DNA of 64,000 bases from Anseranas semipalmata (GCA_013399115.1 VXAA01003259.1:212879-276878); one strand, 5' to 3'; positions 13,660 through 26,500 are shown, numbered from the stretch's first letter. Numbers and translations are program-made. Notes: generated by a model not told the origin, from the sequence alone.

Positions 13660-13880
13660 GCTTGGCCACCTCGCCCTCTCCGTTCCCACGTGGCGCAAAA
13701 AACAGCCAGCCCGACACCCGAGCCAGACGCTTCCTACCGCTGCGGCTCTTGGGAGGCTGGGAGAGCCGCTCTTCCCACTGCCCGAGGCACCCACCACAGG
13801 CACAGCTCGCCCAGCCTTAGCCATCAGGCTTGCGCAACGTCCCCCGAGTGTCATCGAGGCCAGGCTGTACCTGCGCTGAG
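13660..13880. promoter_or_regulatory. Small CpG-island-like patch
   Basis: Seventeen CpG dinucleotides lie between 13672 and 13875. Counting 13681-13860 gives 120 G or C in 180 bases, about two thirds. The observed/expected CpG ratio is near 0.8 by hand count, which meets the classical island criteria at minimum length. It stands out against CpG-poor flanks. In birds such islands usually mark promoters or active regulatory DNA (established), so a promoter or enhancer is the natural inference. Frames open on both strands here are a by-product of composition. No exon of a known gene is recognisable. Confidence 0.4.
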
Positions 13881-13884
13881 CAGA

Positions 13885-15371
13885 GGAGGAGGCAAGCCTG
13901 GCAATTCAGTCCAGAGCAGGAGATGGGGGCTTGTGTTCCAAAGAGCTGCCCTCGGTCTGGACATGGTGTGGGGAAGGTAGTGTGACCGATAGTTACGCTG
14001 CAGAAATGCCCAAAGACCTCATTCAGTTTCGGGCTAATCCTTGTCATGGCTTACTATAGTGATCTAAAGACAGCAATGAATAGGCCGGCAGTCAAATGCA
14101 CCTTTCACAGACCTACCTTTGTTTGCTCTTTGCGTGGTAGTCTGCCACTTCTTCCTGGCTACACTTCCACATGTTTGCAAAGGCTGATTGCCTTTAGATC
14201 CTATCATCAGGCCTTGATATGAAATAAGATTGCTTCTCAACCTCACAGAGCAACCCAGGGAGGATCTTTTGTGCATAAAGACCAGTATGAAAGACAAGGC
14301 AGAGATCAGAGCTTTTCTGGGAAACCAAAGGTCTCTTGTATTATACTCTCCAAGTTTGAACAGAAATGCATTTATTCCAAATCAACACAAAGAGAGGAAT
14401 TCACAAGGTGCAGAACTAGAAGCCCCATGTTTTATTTTGTTTTGTTGGTACTGCAAAATAAAGCAGGCACAGTAGCAAGCTACAAGGCAGTCACTTACGT
14501 CTCCCAGGAGGTGCAGGGTGGGATGTCGCAGTGGGCAGAGGTGGGCACCTCCAGGAAGAACATCCCTCCTGCTGGGGCAGGTGGGACCCTCTGCCCACAC
14601 TGCCCAGCTGCCTTTTTGAGGGCTGGCATCACTCACTGTGGACTCCATCACTGAGGGCTTTCGGAGGAAGGCCCAGCCTCCTCCTTTTGCGATTACTGCA
14701 GGTGGTTTGCACAGAACTTGGCTTTTGTTTCTACAAGCAAAGACAAGAAAACAACCATCAAAGTAGAAATATAGTCAAGAGTAAATACAGGTAATTTCCA
14801 GTTGGAGCAGTGCTGTGTTTACCTATTTTTCATACATGTGGAACAGGTGAATTACGGCTTTGCTAAAAAACTCTGTTCAAAAAGTTGCTTCCAACCCCCT
14901 GGGTCTCATAAAAATATGTTCCATGCCCATTTTCCGTTCTTTTTACTACCTGCTTTATACAGAGCCATTTTACAGCTATAATCAGTCATACTTCTTATTG
15001 CCTGCTTCCCAGTATAAAATCCCACATACAAAAAGCCTTAGTATGAACTGCAGTATATGCTTATTTACTACAAAATTAATCTTTGAAATATGCAGCCATG
15101 ACTTGCAGCTACTGCAAAATGTGTCACCATCTCTGCCAGTTCTTATGTCTGCCTGTTCAACCCATGAAGCTGGGGATGCTTCAGGATCTGTCAGACCTGC
15201 TCATTAAACTGTGCTGATCTTTTCATCTTCTCGATTTCCTGAGTCATCCATGCTCTGGACCTCAGCTGCCATATGGAGTCCTGCTTTGTGAAGCAATCTA
15301 AAACACACTTTCAGCTCTTAAATGTGTTTGTGTTTATAACTACAAAGGATACTTCCTGGCTGTTCAGTAGA
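13885..15371. other. Non-coding stretch, nothing recognised
   Basis: Single-copy sequence that becomes AT-rich after 14750. The frame at 14860-15207 (115 codons, plus) is not recognisable and has no convincing splice sites around it. No repeats of note. Confidence 0.55.
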
Positions 15372-15372
15372 G

Positions 15373-15414
15373 TTTTTTTTTGTTTTTGTTTTTTTTTTTT
15401 TAATATATATATAT
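15373..15414 (+). repeat. Poly-T tract followed by (TA)n
   Basis: A T-rich run broken by two G residues (15373-15401) passes into alternating TA (15402-15414). It is low-complexity DNA and could be the antisense A-tail of an old retroposon, but no body is recognisable. Confidence 0.85.
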
Positions 15415-16336
15415 TTGTATATGAATTAAAATGTCAAGTCACTTGGTATGTTATTGTGCTCATACCAGCTTGATTCTCATGCAATTTCTTATGAATAATA
15501 ATGAAACTGCTGCTTTAAACAGAATGCAGATCTTGATTCTCAGCTAGGGATTGCTTTTAATCTCTTATTTTGTAGATAGTGTTTTGCTGAATATATTTTC
15601 CTGCTGCTTTTATGATAAATCCTAAAATCTTAAAAATGTGTGCTACTGCATCGCACTGTGAGTTAAAAAAAAAGCAGCTGGAAAGTGATGTGTCTCACTC
15701 TCAACATCATTTTCATACAAGAAATTATTTTTTTCTTAGTCTCCACCTTTTTTTTGCATCCTTCAGCAACACTGAAATGCTGTTTTTCATTAGTTAACCA
15801 TAGCTGCTTGCACACTGGTGCCTTCAGAGTGGGGCAGGAGACCACATATGCGGTACTTGCAAATCTCAGTGACTCTGTGGCTTGGACTTCAGTGAATAAT
15901 TTGAAAATTGGACACACTCAAGGCGGACATATTGTTTCTTTTTCAAAAATATTTCAGGACTTTCTATGTTTCAGCTCTGAAAGGCTCAGTTAATTTACTC
16001 CAATATATGTCAGAGGTTATGAAAAATGGAGAAGGGAAAACTCAGTGAGTCTGAGCTAGTCTGTACTCTACACAGGACAAAACAAGCTCTTAAAATCTGT
16101 GATAATGCAAGGAGGCTGTGGGCTCTTCCTGGTGCCCCGAGCCCAGCTTTCACCTCAGCTTGCTCTGGCTGAGGCCACAGAACAGCACAACGCAGGACCG
16201 GGTGCTGATGCCACCCAGTCAGGAACTTCCAGCAAGCCTTGGAAACTATCTCCAGAGATGTGCCAAGGACTTTCAGCCCTAAAAACAGACCTGGAACAGA
16301 AAATACCAACCCTGCAGTCAGGCAGCGTGGAGTGCT
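15415..16336. other. Non-coding stretch, nothing recognised
   Basis: AT-rich up to about 16090, then a sharp rise in GC content at about 16100 that continues into the next block. No gene, RNA gene or repeat recognised. Confidence 0.5.
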
Positions 16337-17263
16337 GTGGGACTGGGAAGAGACATAAAGACACCCCTGGGCACCAGAAATGCCTTCCCGTGCCTGGCTG
16401 TGCTGCCCCAGGCTAGGGATGATGCTGGAGCCAAGGTGTCAGAGACATGCTGTGTCACTTCAGCACCAGTTTCCACAGCTCCTGAGGAGCGCCCGTTTCT
16501 TTCCAAGGTGGCTGCACCAAGTAGCTCAGAACCTTGCTTTTCCTCCTCTGAGACAATGCCAGGACTCTGCTCCTCTCTGCCTCCTGCAAGCAACCGGCTG
16601 GGTTGCTGTGGGGCAGCACGTGGGGCTCCTGTTGCTGCTGGCCAGGAGGGTTTCCAGAAAACCAGAGAGGCCAAGCTGTGGGCAGGGGCTGTGGAGGCAG
16701 CAGGGGCTGGGGGGGCCCTTTCCAACCCCGTCCTCCCCCAGCTCCTGCAGCTCTCGGCAGCTGCGAGCACTGCGGCACATCACAGCGGTGCCGCACTTCT
16801 GCCGCGCAGATGTGGCCACGCGCCGCCTCGGACCTGCAGGGAATGGAGGGACATGAAAAGAGCGTACGCCCCAGCAGCCACCCTGCCCAGCAGCCAGCTG
16901 TCCCACCGCTCGGAGCCAAGCACACGGCCAGTCCCACCAGGCCCTTCTGCAAAGGAGCTGCCTTTGGATGGGGACAGGCTGGGCACCGAGGTGCAGCCTG
17001 CTCTGCTGGCAAACCACAGCTCAGCTGCTGGATTATCTGGATGGCAACAGGGGATGCTGTGGGAGAAGTCCCAGGGGATTGCATCGGAGTCAGAGGGAGG
17101 AGCTGAGATGTTCGAAGGTGAGGAGTGGTTTGCAGGGAAAGAGAGGTTAAATGGACATGGGCTCTTCAGCCCGGAAAAGAAGCAGTGCAGAGGCAGTGTG
17201 ACAGAGGCCATCAAAATCACAGGGAAGCAGAAAATGGCTCACTTAATTTGTTGTCACTCATAG
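16337..17263 (+). other. GC-rich block with a 308-codon unrecognised open frame
   Basis: The longest ATG-to-stop frame of the window. The predicted product is rich in Ala, Ser, Gly and Pro, has no membrane segment, no signal peptide and no motif I can name, and resembles no protein I know. Against a real gene: other frames are open over the same bases (16380-16856 and 16603-17106 plus; 16455-17084 and 16526-17017 minus), as expected where GC content suppresses stop codons. A CpG-dense core (about 17 CpG) sits at 16755-16990. It could be a CpG-island-like regulatory patch or a lncRNA exon. I consider a protein product unlikely. Confidence 0.15.
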
Positions 17264-20200
17264 CACAAGTAATAGGTGGCACAAAGGAAAAACAACCCCC
17301 CTGGACGGAATCCCCTTTCAGCCAGCACAGAATCAAACTGTGAAACTCATTGTCAGCGGATAATCTGCCAAAAAGCATAAACAGACTCAAAAAGTGTTAG
17401 ACAAAGGAGGGATCTAGCATACATGTGCAATCTTCATCTTGGGAGGCCTGTAAACTCTCAGTACTAGGAGGTTACGCGGGTAGATATACTTCATTTTTGG
17501 TACATTTGTAAGCATCCAGTACTCTCAGAGCACCGGACTAAATAGATCTGTGAGCTGATTCAGGACAGCTGTTTCGCTGGCATGTTCACAGAACAGTTGC
17601 AAGATTATTTAATATTTGTTATGTATTATTTTGCATTTCAAAATCAAAATCATGTTTTTCACAAATGTATATAAAGGAACTAATTTGCTACCATAAAAAA
17701 TAAGTCACGATCATGTGTTTGAAATCACTGTGAAGCTAATGAGGAAAAAGTTATTCCTCATTATATCAGGATGAGGAGAGAAAATAACCAACATAAAAAT
17801 GCAAAAGAGTCTAATTCTGAAGAAGAGGGCAAATCACAGCACATTTTTCATTCCTGATGAAAATGTAATGTTATTTAAACGCAGTTAGGATAGCAGTCCC
17901 AAGCATGTCAACGAGTAGGAAATAATCACTTTTATTCCAGATTATTTCTTACTCCTAAATTACAGTTCCCTAAGCTCTGAAACCCAGGAAGACTGGAAGC
18001 AGATATAAGGATGGACTGGCCAGTGGGTGACAGGCGATGTCGTTTCCAAGGGTTTGTCACAGACTTGAACATGGGAAAAAGTTCTGCAATTTTGGTAGAA
18101 TTGTGGTGAAAGCCCCGCATGTTCAGAGGCAACTTCAACTAATTCCTGTGAGCTGAGACCAGCAGTTACTGAAGCTTAGTTTATAGGTGGTATTTTTAGG
18201 CTCGGTTTCTACTTCTGTTAGTTTTCTTTTTTTGTTCTCTTCAATAGATTGAGGCACCACTGTGAAGGAGGAGAAACATCATAAATCTGATGTTTATATG
18301 GCTCTAATCAGGCAGGCATTTGGCAGAAAAAATGTTCCTGTGAAAAACGCACTCAGTTACACAGTACTGTATGAAACCTTTCTTTTCTGGGAAAATATGG
18401 ATGGTCTGAGGTGACATGGAGTGAAGCATGGCCTCTTGTGAGACTTAAGGATCTGAGGTCTGAAGCCTCTATATCTCCACTCTGTGCTGCTGACTGTAGC
18501 ATCCCCATCAGCCCACAGGATGACATGGCTGCAGCCTCTTCAGCCCACCTCTGGCTGAGCCACCTGACTGAAATGTGCGTTGGGGCAAATTGAACACCGT
18601 CTTCAATATTTGCTCTGTACTTGCTTGGAAATCCCAGGGCAGCTGTTGGCACCACCTCCCCACAGAGAGCTGTGGGCCAACATCCTACAAAGGAAAGGAG
18701 CAGGATTTTGAAGGGAGATGGGCACGGTGCCTGGCCTTGACCTTGCTTTGAAGCATTTTTTCACATATTGACTTTTCTGTATCAGAGGCAGGGCTGGAAC
18801 ACACAGTTCATCTGCACTGAAGCTGCTTAGAAACTATTTTGCCTAGAAAAAAGATTCAGCAGAGCATTTTTTCTCTGTCAGATTTCTGAGCAGAATATCT
18901 GACACTTGAATATTTTAAGAACCAAAACCTTTTTGGCTTTGGGATGTCCATTTAAAAAGAAATCAAGCAGATGCCTTAGGGAAATAAAACACTTCCTGTG
19001 AACAACTGCTTTCATGAAATGTGCCTTTGTATTGAAACATGTTTAGCTGTACCGTTTATTGACCAAGAGTCCTACAGTCCTCTATTTTTGAGTGAAATCA
19101 GAGGTGGCTTACAGGTCAAAACGTTATGACCAGCACATGACACGAAGGAGCAGCGGTGAACTGATCTCAAATGTCACTACAAGACATGTATCCCAAACTA
19201 AACTGCTGCTATAATGCTTGGGAGCTATAACTATTTATCAGTCTTAGATCATCTCCTATAAAGCAAAGGTTGGCACTTTTTTTATGCAAAAAGTGGTAAA
19301 TCCCCAGTCCTAGTTCATTAACTAATGAAAAAGACTGTACTTCAGGACAGTGGAATTTACCTATAAGCCCCTTATCCTCCTTGTCCATAAAAAGTGAAGT
19401 GACCTCTTTGACTGGAACAGTACCTTCCTGTAATTCATCTCTCTGACAAGTGACATTTACAAGGAATTTGCATGGAAGAATAGGAGGGGCAGTCTTCTAT
19501 ATGTTACTCACAAAATGAATCCATCTTTACAGACAGCTCACCAAAATAGGTTGTTACTATTTTCAAACTTGTAAAGAATGACAGTTTGAGCACATTTTAT
19601 TATCTCCATGGAGATCCTAGAACTTGGCTTATCCACAGTGGGAAAGAGTTGGGTTTTTGAGTTCAGTTCCCCACCTTCCCTTCCCTACTGGGGCTTAGAT
19701 ACCCTACTGAGTAATTTTAAGCTCCTTTTGCTTGGGGAAAGAAAAAGTAACAGTGATCTCCCACACTGCACCCACTCATTGTGCCCAAATGATCATTTGA
19801 TTTCAAAGCTCTTTGATCCCCTGCTACCCATCAATTTAGCCATAAGCAAGAAAATAATTTTAAATTTTTATATAAATTATTGTTGTATTAAGATATGAAA
19901 AAGCATTTCCAGCTGAAGTTTGCAAAATATGCAAAGAGTACGCTCTTGATGGAGTATATCTTCTGGAGAAATGACATATCTGTTCTTTAAAACATGGCTC
20001 CAGATACTGCAGAGCCAAAGAAGAGACCCGAGTTCTCTCAGAATGAGAGGAAAAACCTGCAAGCTGTAAAAGCTGTGAAGGCTTTTCCTCCTTTGACAGC
20101 ACAGCAACCTGGAGAAAGCTCCCTTCTCTTCCAATACAAGATCCATTCACTTGAAATAAAGCATTCAATAGAAAACTGTGAACTTCACAAGGCACTGTCA

Positions 20201-20751
20201 AAGATACATAGACTTTGCTATGGGGAGCTCAAGGGAACATTGGTTGGTTTAGTCTGTTCTCCTCGGGGCTGGGTTTTATTCTGTTATTAATTGTGAGCAC
20301 TCTCTTCTACAGAGAAATGCAAGTCAATCTTCAGGCATGAAGACTTTTGCCTTTTATTCTCAGCCTCAGCTTTGACAGCAGCAAAGGACCAGAGAGGCAG
20401 AAAACAACAGCAACTGCAGCTGAATAAACTGATTAGGATTGGCAAAACGCTGTAGTGGGTATACCTGTGCATGCCTCCACATGCAGATACAGATTCATCT
20501 CATTGGGCAGCAACTGACCAGATGCTTTTGTCCAACCAGGACAAACCCATTGGTTAATCTTTCTCTCTTNTCATATTCATCAGGAATCTGTGCTCTCATA
20601 TACCGTGATCACAAATGACAGCCACCAATAAAAAAAGAATTGTCATTTGTCACTTGCAGCTCTGTACTTACTGTTTGCCTGATGAGTGGGCCTGGTTGCC
20701 AAAGAAGCAAAATGATGGATTTCCAGTTTTAAAATCTATTCACTGTGTTTT
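17264..20751. other. Non-coding stretch, nothing recognised
   Basis: AT-rich single-copy sequence with one ambiguous base (N) at 20570. A TATATAAAGG string at about 17668 resembles a TATA box but has no supporting promoter context. Open frames are short and unrecognised. Confidence 0.55.
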
Positions 20752-20782
20752 CTGTGTGTGTGTGTGTTTTTTTTTTTTTTTT
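20752..20782 (+). repeat. (TG)n followed by poly-T
   Basis: About eight TG dinucleotides (20752-20767) lead directly into a run of T residues ending at 20782. This is a short compound microsatellite. Confidence 0.85.
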
Positions 20783-22640
20783 CTCCACTGATACTGCTCA
20801 TTTAAAGGTCCCACATCTCCTACTGCTTTCCTTTTCACAGGTTCCCTTGACCTGGTGTGATGGGATTTCCCTCTGTCTCCAACTGTATGCTTGCACTGTC
20901 ATCTGCTTTCCTACATAAAGGTGGCAGAAATACACAGCAATGACTACGTTGCTATTTCCAGGGGGAAATGCTGATAAAGAACATTTGTGCCAAACTCTAA
21001 GTTCTTTATACAAACATAAGAGTCTTGTTCTTCTCAGCAGCTGCACACTTTGAGGTCACTGGCTATTTGTGGGGTCAATAAGGAAATATTTTTTTAACTC
21101 TTTCTCCAGACACAAGAGTTTGAGCTGTCTTGGTAAGTCCCAAAACATCTATGAAGTACTACTTTAACCCGAAGGGTTAAAAGCAGCTGCTTTTAATGGA
21201 TAGCTTTTAAGGATAGCTGCACCATCACGCCAAAGATGAGCAGAATGCCTGGGGTTGGGTGAGGTCTTCTTAGCTGGAACTTAAACTTTTCATGTCTCTC
21301 CTCCACTGTTTTTGTTGAGTCTTATGGAGCCTAGCTCAAAACTGCAGAAGATCACAAATAGTCTGAATAGCAAGAACTTCAGACCAATAAAAAATCCTAA
21401 GCTTTCAAGGATACCAGAAAAGTAGGAATGGAGATTTTTGGTGTAAGAATGGGAAGGGAAAGTGATTCAAATATTGAGACTTTTTTCTTTTCTTTTCTTG
21501 GTGGGTGTTGAACAGCTTTGCTGCATTTAAGCTCTACTGTGGGCATTGCTGTCAGCACTTGATTTTCTTAAACCCAGAAGAAATGAAAGAAACATCAGCA
21601 GAATGCATTACCTTTCTCCTTTTTATTTATTTTTGTGCATGTGTGTGCTCTGTGCCTTCCTCATACATGCTGAACCACTTTTCCGTTGTTATGCTTCCCA
21701 CTGAATGGAAAGATTCAAGTATGTGAGTTTTGGGGACAGTCTCCCAGCAAGGCACCGAACCAGGCTGACAAACTTCTGTGGAGTATCCATGAGCCAACCA
21801 CACACTGGCTTTGGCTCTCTGGAGCCTGCAGCCATAAACAAATTCTTGCAGAGAACCTTTGTTACATTGCATTTGATTTATGTTTCCAGTTAGAGTAGAT
21901 TTTTTTAGCTCATTTCCCAGCTCTGCTTTATTGCTGTTTACATGCCATCTCCATTTCCCAGTTGCGTTTAATAAGCAGGTTACTTTTAAAGGATGTCTTT
22001 TTGTTTTGTGGAGTCTGGCTCAGATTCCAGGATGAGGGACAAAATGGATACTTGTAGGGCTCCCCACCCCTTTACTTTTAGGGTGTGAAGATATCTTAGC
22101 CCCACTCACCACTCTGCATTTAAGGAGCAGACTTCTCTGTTAGCAGCTCTGAAGAAATCTCTTTGTGCTGCACATTTCTATTGTTTTTCCAAAAGGTCTC
22201 ATGCACTCCATTCACCCCTGAGTTCCCATAAAATACCTCATGGTATATTTCACAATAACCAAGTAATAATCTGTATCATGATTGTGACTTTTGATAATGA
22301 ACAGAATTCTTCACATATATATACACACTATTAGCCTGAGCAGCAATATAATTATCATCTGACTTGTTGAGTCAAAGAACTGGTCTTTCAGGAATCCTCT
22401 ACAGCTAAAGCAGCAAGGAAGCCTCACCCTTCTCATGGCCAAGCCAAGCATTTCTGGAGAAATTTTCTGGGCTGTCCTCCACATAGGCAGGTAGCAGGAG
22501 ACAGGCTGACCAGGAGATGTGGTGTAGGTCCTTTGTAACTTTCCCGCTGCACATTTTCTATACTTTTTGAGGAAAACAGTTCTGTAAATTGCCTACGATG
22601 TTAGATATGAAAACAAGAATGGAGGTCATCACTAAGGGTA
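20783..22640. other. Non-coding stretch with a palindromic E-box cluster
   Basis: Single-copy sequence. Its one notable feature is a pair of adjoining palindromes at 21164-21196, listed separately. Open frames at 21505-21898 are short and unrecognised. No repeat or RNA gene seen. Confidence 0.5.
21164..21196. other. Two adjoining palindromes, the second centred on a CAGCTG E-box
   Basis: TTAACCC-GAA-GGGTTAA (21164-21180) forms a 7-bp stem with a 3-base loop. It shares its last four bases with TTAAAAGCAGCTGCTTTTAA (21177-21196), a perfect 20-bp palindrome. CAGCTG is the preferred E-box of myogenic and neural bHLH dimers (family knowledge). A weaker partial echo, TAGCTTTTAAGGATAGCTGC, follows at 21201. 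Function is inferred only from symmetry and the E-box. Confidence 0.3.
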
Positions 22641-22648
22641 AATGTAGT

Positions 22649-22809
22649 GTTATAGGTTCACGTAGAGGTGCTTTAGGCTGCAGATAACACAAGATTGCTG
22701 TCTTGAACTGGTATATAAAAGATCACTTCACAGCAGACACTAATAAACCATTCTCCAGATCCACCGGCTCTCCCTAGATGTCCCGCCTTTTGCTTAGGTG
22801 GGTGAGACA
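22649..22809 (+). promoter_or_regulatory. LTR-like or promoter-like module: TATA box followed by AATAAA
   Basis: A strong TATA box (TATATAAAAG, 22712-22721) is followed 20 bases later by AATAAA (22742-22747), where transcription from the TATA box would start. A TATA box with a poly-A signal this close together is the layout of short-R retroviral LTRs, including avian ones (family knowledge). The segment can be bounded by TG at 22649 and CA at 22809, but no clean target-site duplication is visible and no retroviral coding sequence flanks it. It would be a decayed solo LTR if real. An ordinary TATA promoter or coincidence is equally possible. Confidence 0.22.
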
Positions 22810-23549
22810 ATAGCTGTGCTTCTGTGCAAAGTGGTTGGTCCAGGTCAGGTTGGGAAAGGATAAAAATTTAGTACATTTGTTATAATCAGATCTGCATCTA
22901 GACTGCTCTAACATGCAGTCTACTGGTTGACATGGTAACAGCTAACAACATGTAGATAATGTATGCCCTTTTTATTCTCATTTAAAATGCATGAGACTTT
23001 CAAAGGAGATCATGGAGAACGAGTGGTGGGTGATGCGAGGGAAGGAAAGTCAGAAGAGAAATGTTGGGATGCACCCGTTTCTTTGAGGATTGCAGCTGTA
23101 GCTTGTCTATTTATCTGTCATCTGTGAGACTAGAGAAATTCACCATTACCTGTTTCATGACCTACATTGCAGGGAAACTCCAGCTCCTCCCTTGTTTGAG
23201 TCTGAATCCTCTCCATGACCACGCACTACTGAAATGGAGCCTCCGTTTGTTCCTGCAAAACCACCACAGCTGGAAATCTCACAGATGTGCTTTGCTCACT
23301 CTGGCTACTCATTAGCAGTTTCAGGCTGCAACTCACTTTATCTTTCAGGTTTGAGCATGGTTCACTGAGGTGCTGAATATGAGAGAAGACACATAATGAA
23401 AATCATATGGCACTTCCCTGTGATCTGGATTGGCTAATCTTACTTCAGGCTGTGAGCAGGATCAGTTCACCTCAGTTCAATAGAAACTAGTTCCTCTAAG
23501 AAAGAAGCTGTAAGTGAAATAACCTGATCCATCTGGAAAGACTCGAGTT
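22810..23549. other. Non-coding stretch, nothing recognised
   Basis: Single-copy sequence between the TATA/AATAAA module and the assembly gap. I looked for a primer-binding-site-like motif just after the module and saw none. No gene or repeat recognised. Confidence 0.5.
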
Positions 23550-23584
23550 AAAAAAAAAAAAAAAANNNNNNNNNNNNNNNNNNN
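23550..23584. other. Oligo-A tract running into a 19-base assembly gap
   Basis: Sixteen A residues (23550-23565) are followed by 19 N (23566-23584). The gap very likely reflects sequencing or assembly failure in a longer A-rich tract. Any frame spanning it is meaningless. Confidence 0.95.
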
Positions 23585-26500
23585 GGAAAGAAAGCAATGT
23601 CCTTCCCTGAGTCAGCAGCCTTCTAATACAGACAGACAATGTCCTGAAACATAGAGTGCCTGCTGTAATTCTGGTAATTCCTCCCGGTATTAAAAGAGGA
23701 AATGAATTTATTCCCTGATACCTCATGCTATTAGACTGAGGCCTAAATTATTTTTGGGCAGGGGTTTGCACACAATGTACACTCTTCCAGAAATCCCTCT
23801 GTTGGCGTGAAGGTGCTTAGTGCTGTCATTTATGTGCTGTACTCTTTTCAGACTCACAAGGGCAAATCTGTAATTTTAACAGAATCCTGGCACCTTCTTA
23901 CTCCTGAGCAATGACTACACTATAGTTCAACAGGTATCTTCTTCAGCCACTTACATTTGAAATACAAAATTTTGCAAAGAGCTCATTTGAAGTATTTGAA
24001 TATTTTATACTTTTCTCTTTGATGGAGTTATTATCCATCTTTGAACTAAAAGTTGTATTGTGAAAACTGTGTTTGATGAATATTCATCAAACAAAAAACA
24101 AGGATGGAGATAATTAACACTATAGAAAGAGATAAACATGAAGTCAAGCATGAGCCAAACATATCAAGAATGCACATGGCTTCACCTTTGTCACCTTGGT
24201 CTTTCCCTTTCATATTGCTGAATGGAGTTTGGTTTACCATCTGTCTGGGGCCTGTTTTGGGGAGAAGGTGAGATCCTCTCCCCCTTCTCTGGAAAACCAC
24301 ATGCCATTTGTCTCTGCCAAGTCACAGGATCTACACTCCAACTGTGGCACAAATATGGGGCACCTCTAAGCAAAGTGTGCATATATGCCAACTCCACAGG
24401 CTTGCAAGGTGAAGCCAGACACTTGCAACCAGGCAAATAGAAACCCTTTGCATTGTACAGACGCTACATACACCAGAGGCACATGCAATGGTCATCTTTG
24501 AGCTGAATGGTTTTGCCTAAAACTCCATGTATCTGGGTCACTTGGTGGCTTGAAATGCCTTTTTTGAATCATAATTTCTTCAGACTCCTGCTGGAACAGA
24601 TATTCCAAGGGCATGACACATGTTGGGAGTGCAGAAAATTGCAGTAGAAGGGAAGCAAACATATGAGCAATGGTGGCACTGAGAAGCATCATACATTAGC
24701 CTTGGCATCAGAAAGATTGAAGTGTCAATGCAAAAAGGAGTAACAGTGGGGTGAGAGAAGAAGGCAAAAGCACAAAGTGAATAAAATGAGAGAGAGCATG
24801 TGGAAAAACTGACCTATGCTGGCATCATCTGTCAGCCACAGTAACAAATATTCTGGTATAACTTTTCCAAAGAAACACATGCCATAGGCTTTTGATTACA
24901 ATTGCACCCAGGACTGACAACTTTGTCGATCATTTCAAAGCCCTCACAGCACAGCCATACATATATAATATGAAAGTAGATAAAAACTGTTTCCCTCATA
25001 CTTTTGCAAAAGGCAGCTTCATATAGGTCCAGTCCTAAAAAAAAAAAAAAAGAAAGAAAGAAAAAAAAAAGGTTTTTTTCTCTTATCCCTCAAGGTCTAG
25101 TAAAAATTATCTCTCTGAATGCAAGCTCAGCTTCTAAAGCTGCATCAGTATTCATGGCTGGGAATGAAAAAGTGAATTACAGCTGAGGGCATTCAGTATG
25201 CCAGCTGGTGAATAAAGAAAAACAGCTGCTGGTGACCGCCAACTGTGAAGCTCATGTGGACAATGTTATGTTCAGAACATAAAATGAACAAGTTGCATGC
25301 TGGCATGGAGTCTGTTGCAACAAAAGTGCCCAGTGCCTTGTAAAACTTTACAAATGGAGTCCAACTGTACAGATTCACTGTCTTTTAAAAACAAGGCAGA
25401 CAGAAATATTGCAGCCATTGCTGTGCAACTGCCACAGCTGGCATGGGCCTTGTCTTGCACTGTGCACTGGAACTGAATGGGAATGAGGCACATCCACTGT
25501 AGGCTTTAAATCTGATTCCTGCTAATCTAGTGAACAGTAGCAGAACTGGCAAGCTATTAAACCATCTTTCGATATTCATGGCTTAGCCTGAACAAGGGAA
25601 GCAGTAACTCATACTGACACTTTACAGAGCTTTCTTGTTCCAGAGCACTAGGATCCATAGTTTGGAGTGATAACATGAATCCATATGAAGGAGAGGTAGC
25701 ATTCTGTTCTCCAGCATGAGAACACGGACTGGGAATCAAAAGGCTTGGAAGTCTATTTGCAAATTACTTGCTGGTCAGCTCTGCCCCCTGTGCAGTTTCC
25801 ACCTCCCAATTACAAGAAAGGGGAGTTGGCTCCTACCACACTTTGTATGTGCTCATTAAAAAGGATCCCAAGGTCCACAGCTGTACCAGGGACACCGTCT
25901 GAGTTCATATCTCCTATGTTCTGCATGTGAAGTGTGAAAGTGTGACTACATGTATCCAGCATGGTGGCAGTGTGCAAGCGGATGGGGTCACTTGACAAGT
26001 GTATTTTCTTACAGGTGACCGTGACAGAAGCATCCCCTTTGGCATGACCCCTTCTGACACAGAAAGGTACCTTCTCCCAGTACAGTATCACATCTCAGCT
26101 TCTTTTACCCCTGCTATCTGCAGTTGTGAGCGCAACACAGCACTCAGCATACATTAACCCCAAGTGCTCTCATGCGAACAGGAAGTTGTGAGCCTGGCAG
26201 GCTGAGCAGAAGGCTTAATGGTTCTTCAAAGTATAGCAGTTCTCTGCAATGCTAAATCACTTGTACAGGGAAGAACCTCACCTCCTCCTCAATTTCTAAT
26301 GATGAACATTTCTGCATGGTATTCCTTTTGCCTCTTATCCTGGTTGTGGAACCCTTTGTCACACTTTTTTCTGCAAGCCACCAAAGGCTGAATATTTTGG
26401 AGTGGTTAGTGGTTTCTCCCCTCTGCCACCTCCAGAATATGGCCTCTTTCCTCCCTAGAAGGTCTCTTAGCAGCCATTTGTTAAACTACTTCAGATATTT

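Noticed and set aside
17660..17700. TATA-like string TATATAAAGG
   Set aside because: Sits in AT-rich DNA with no initiator, CpG patch or downstream exon.
25810..26091. 93-codon minus frame that reads rather like a protein
   Set aside because: No homologue recognised and no splice sites I trust. Too short to stand alone.
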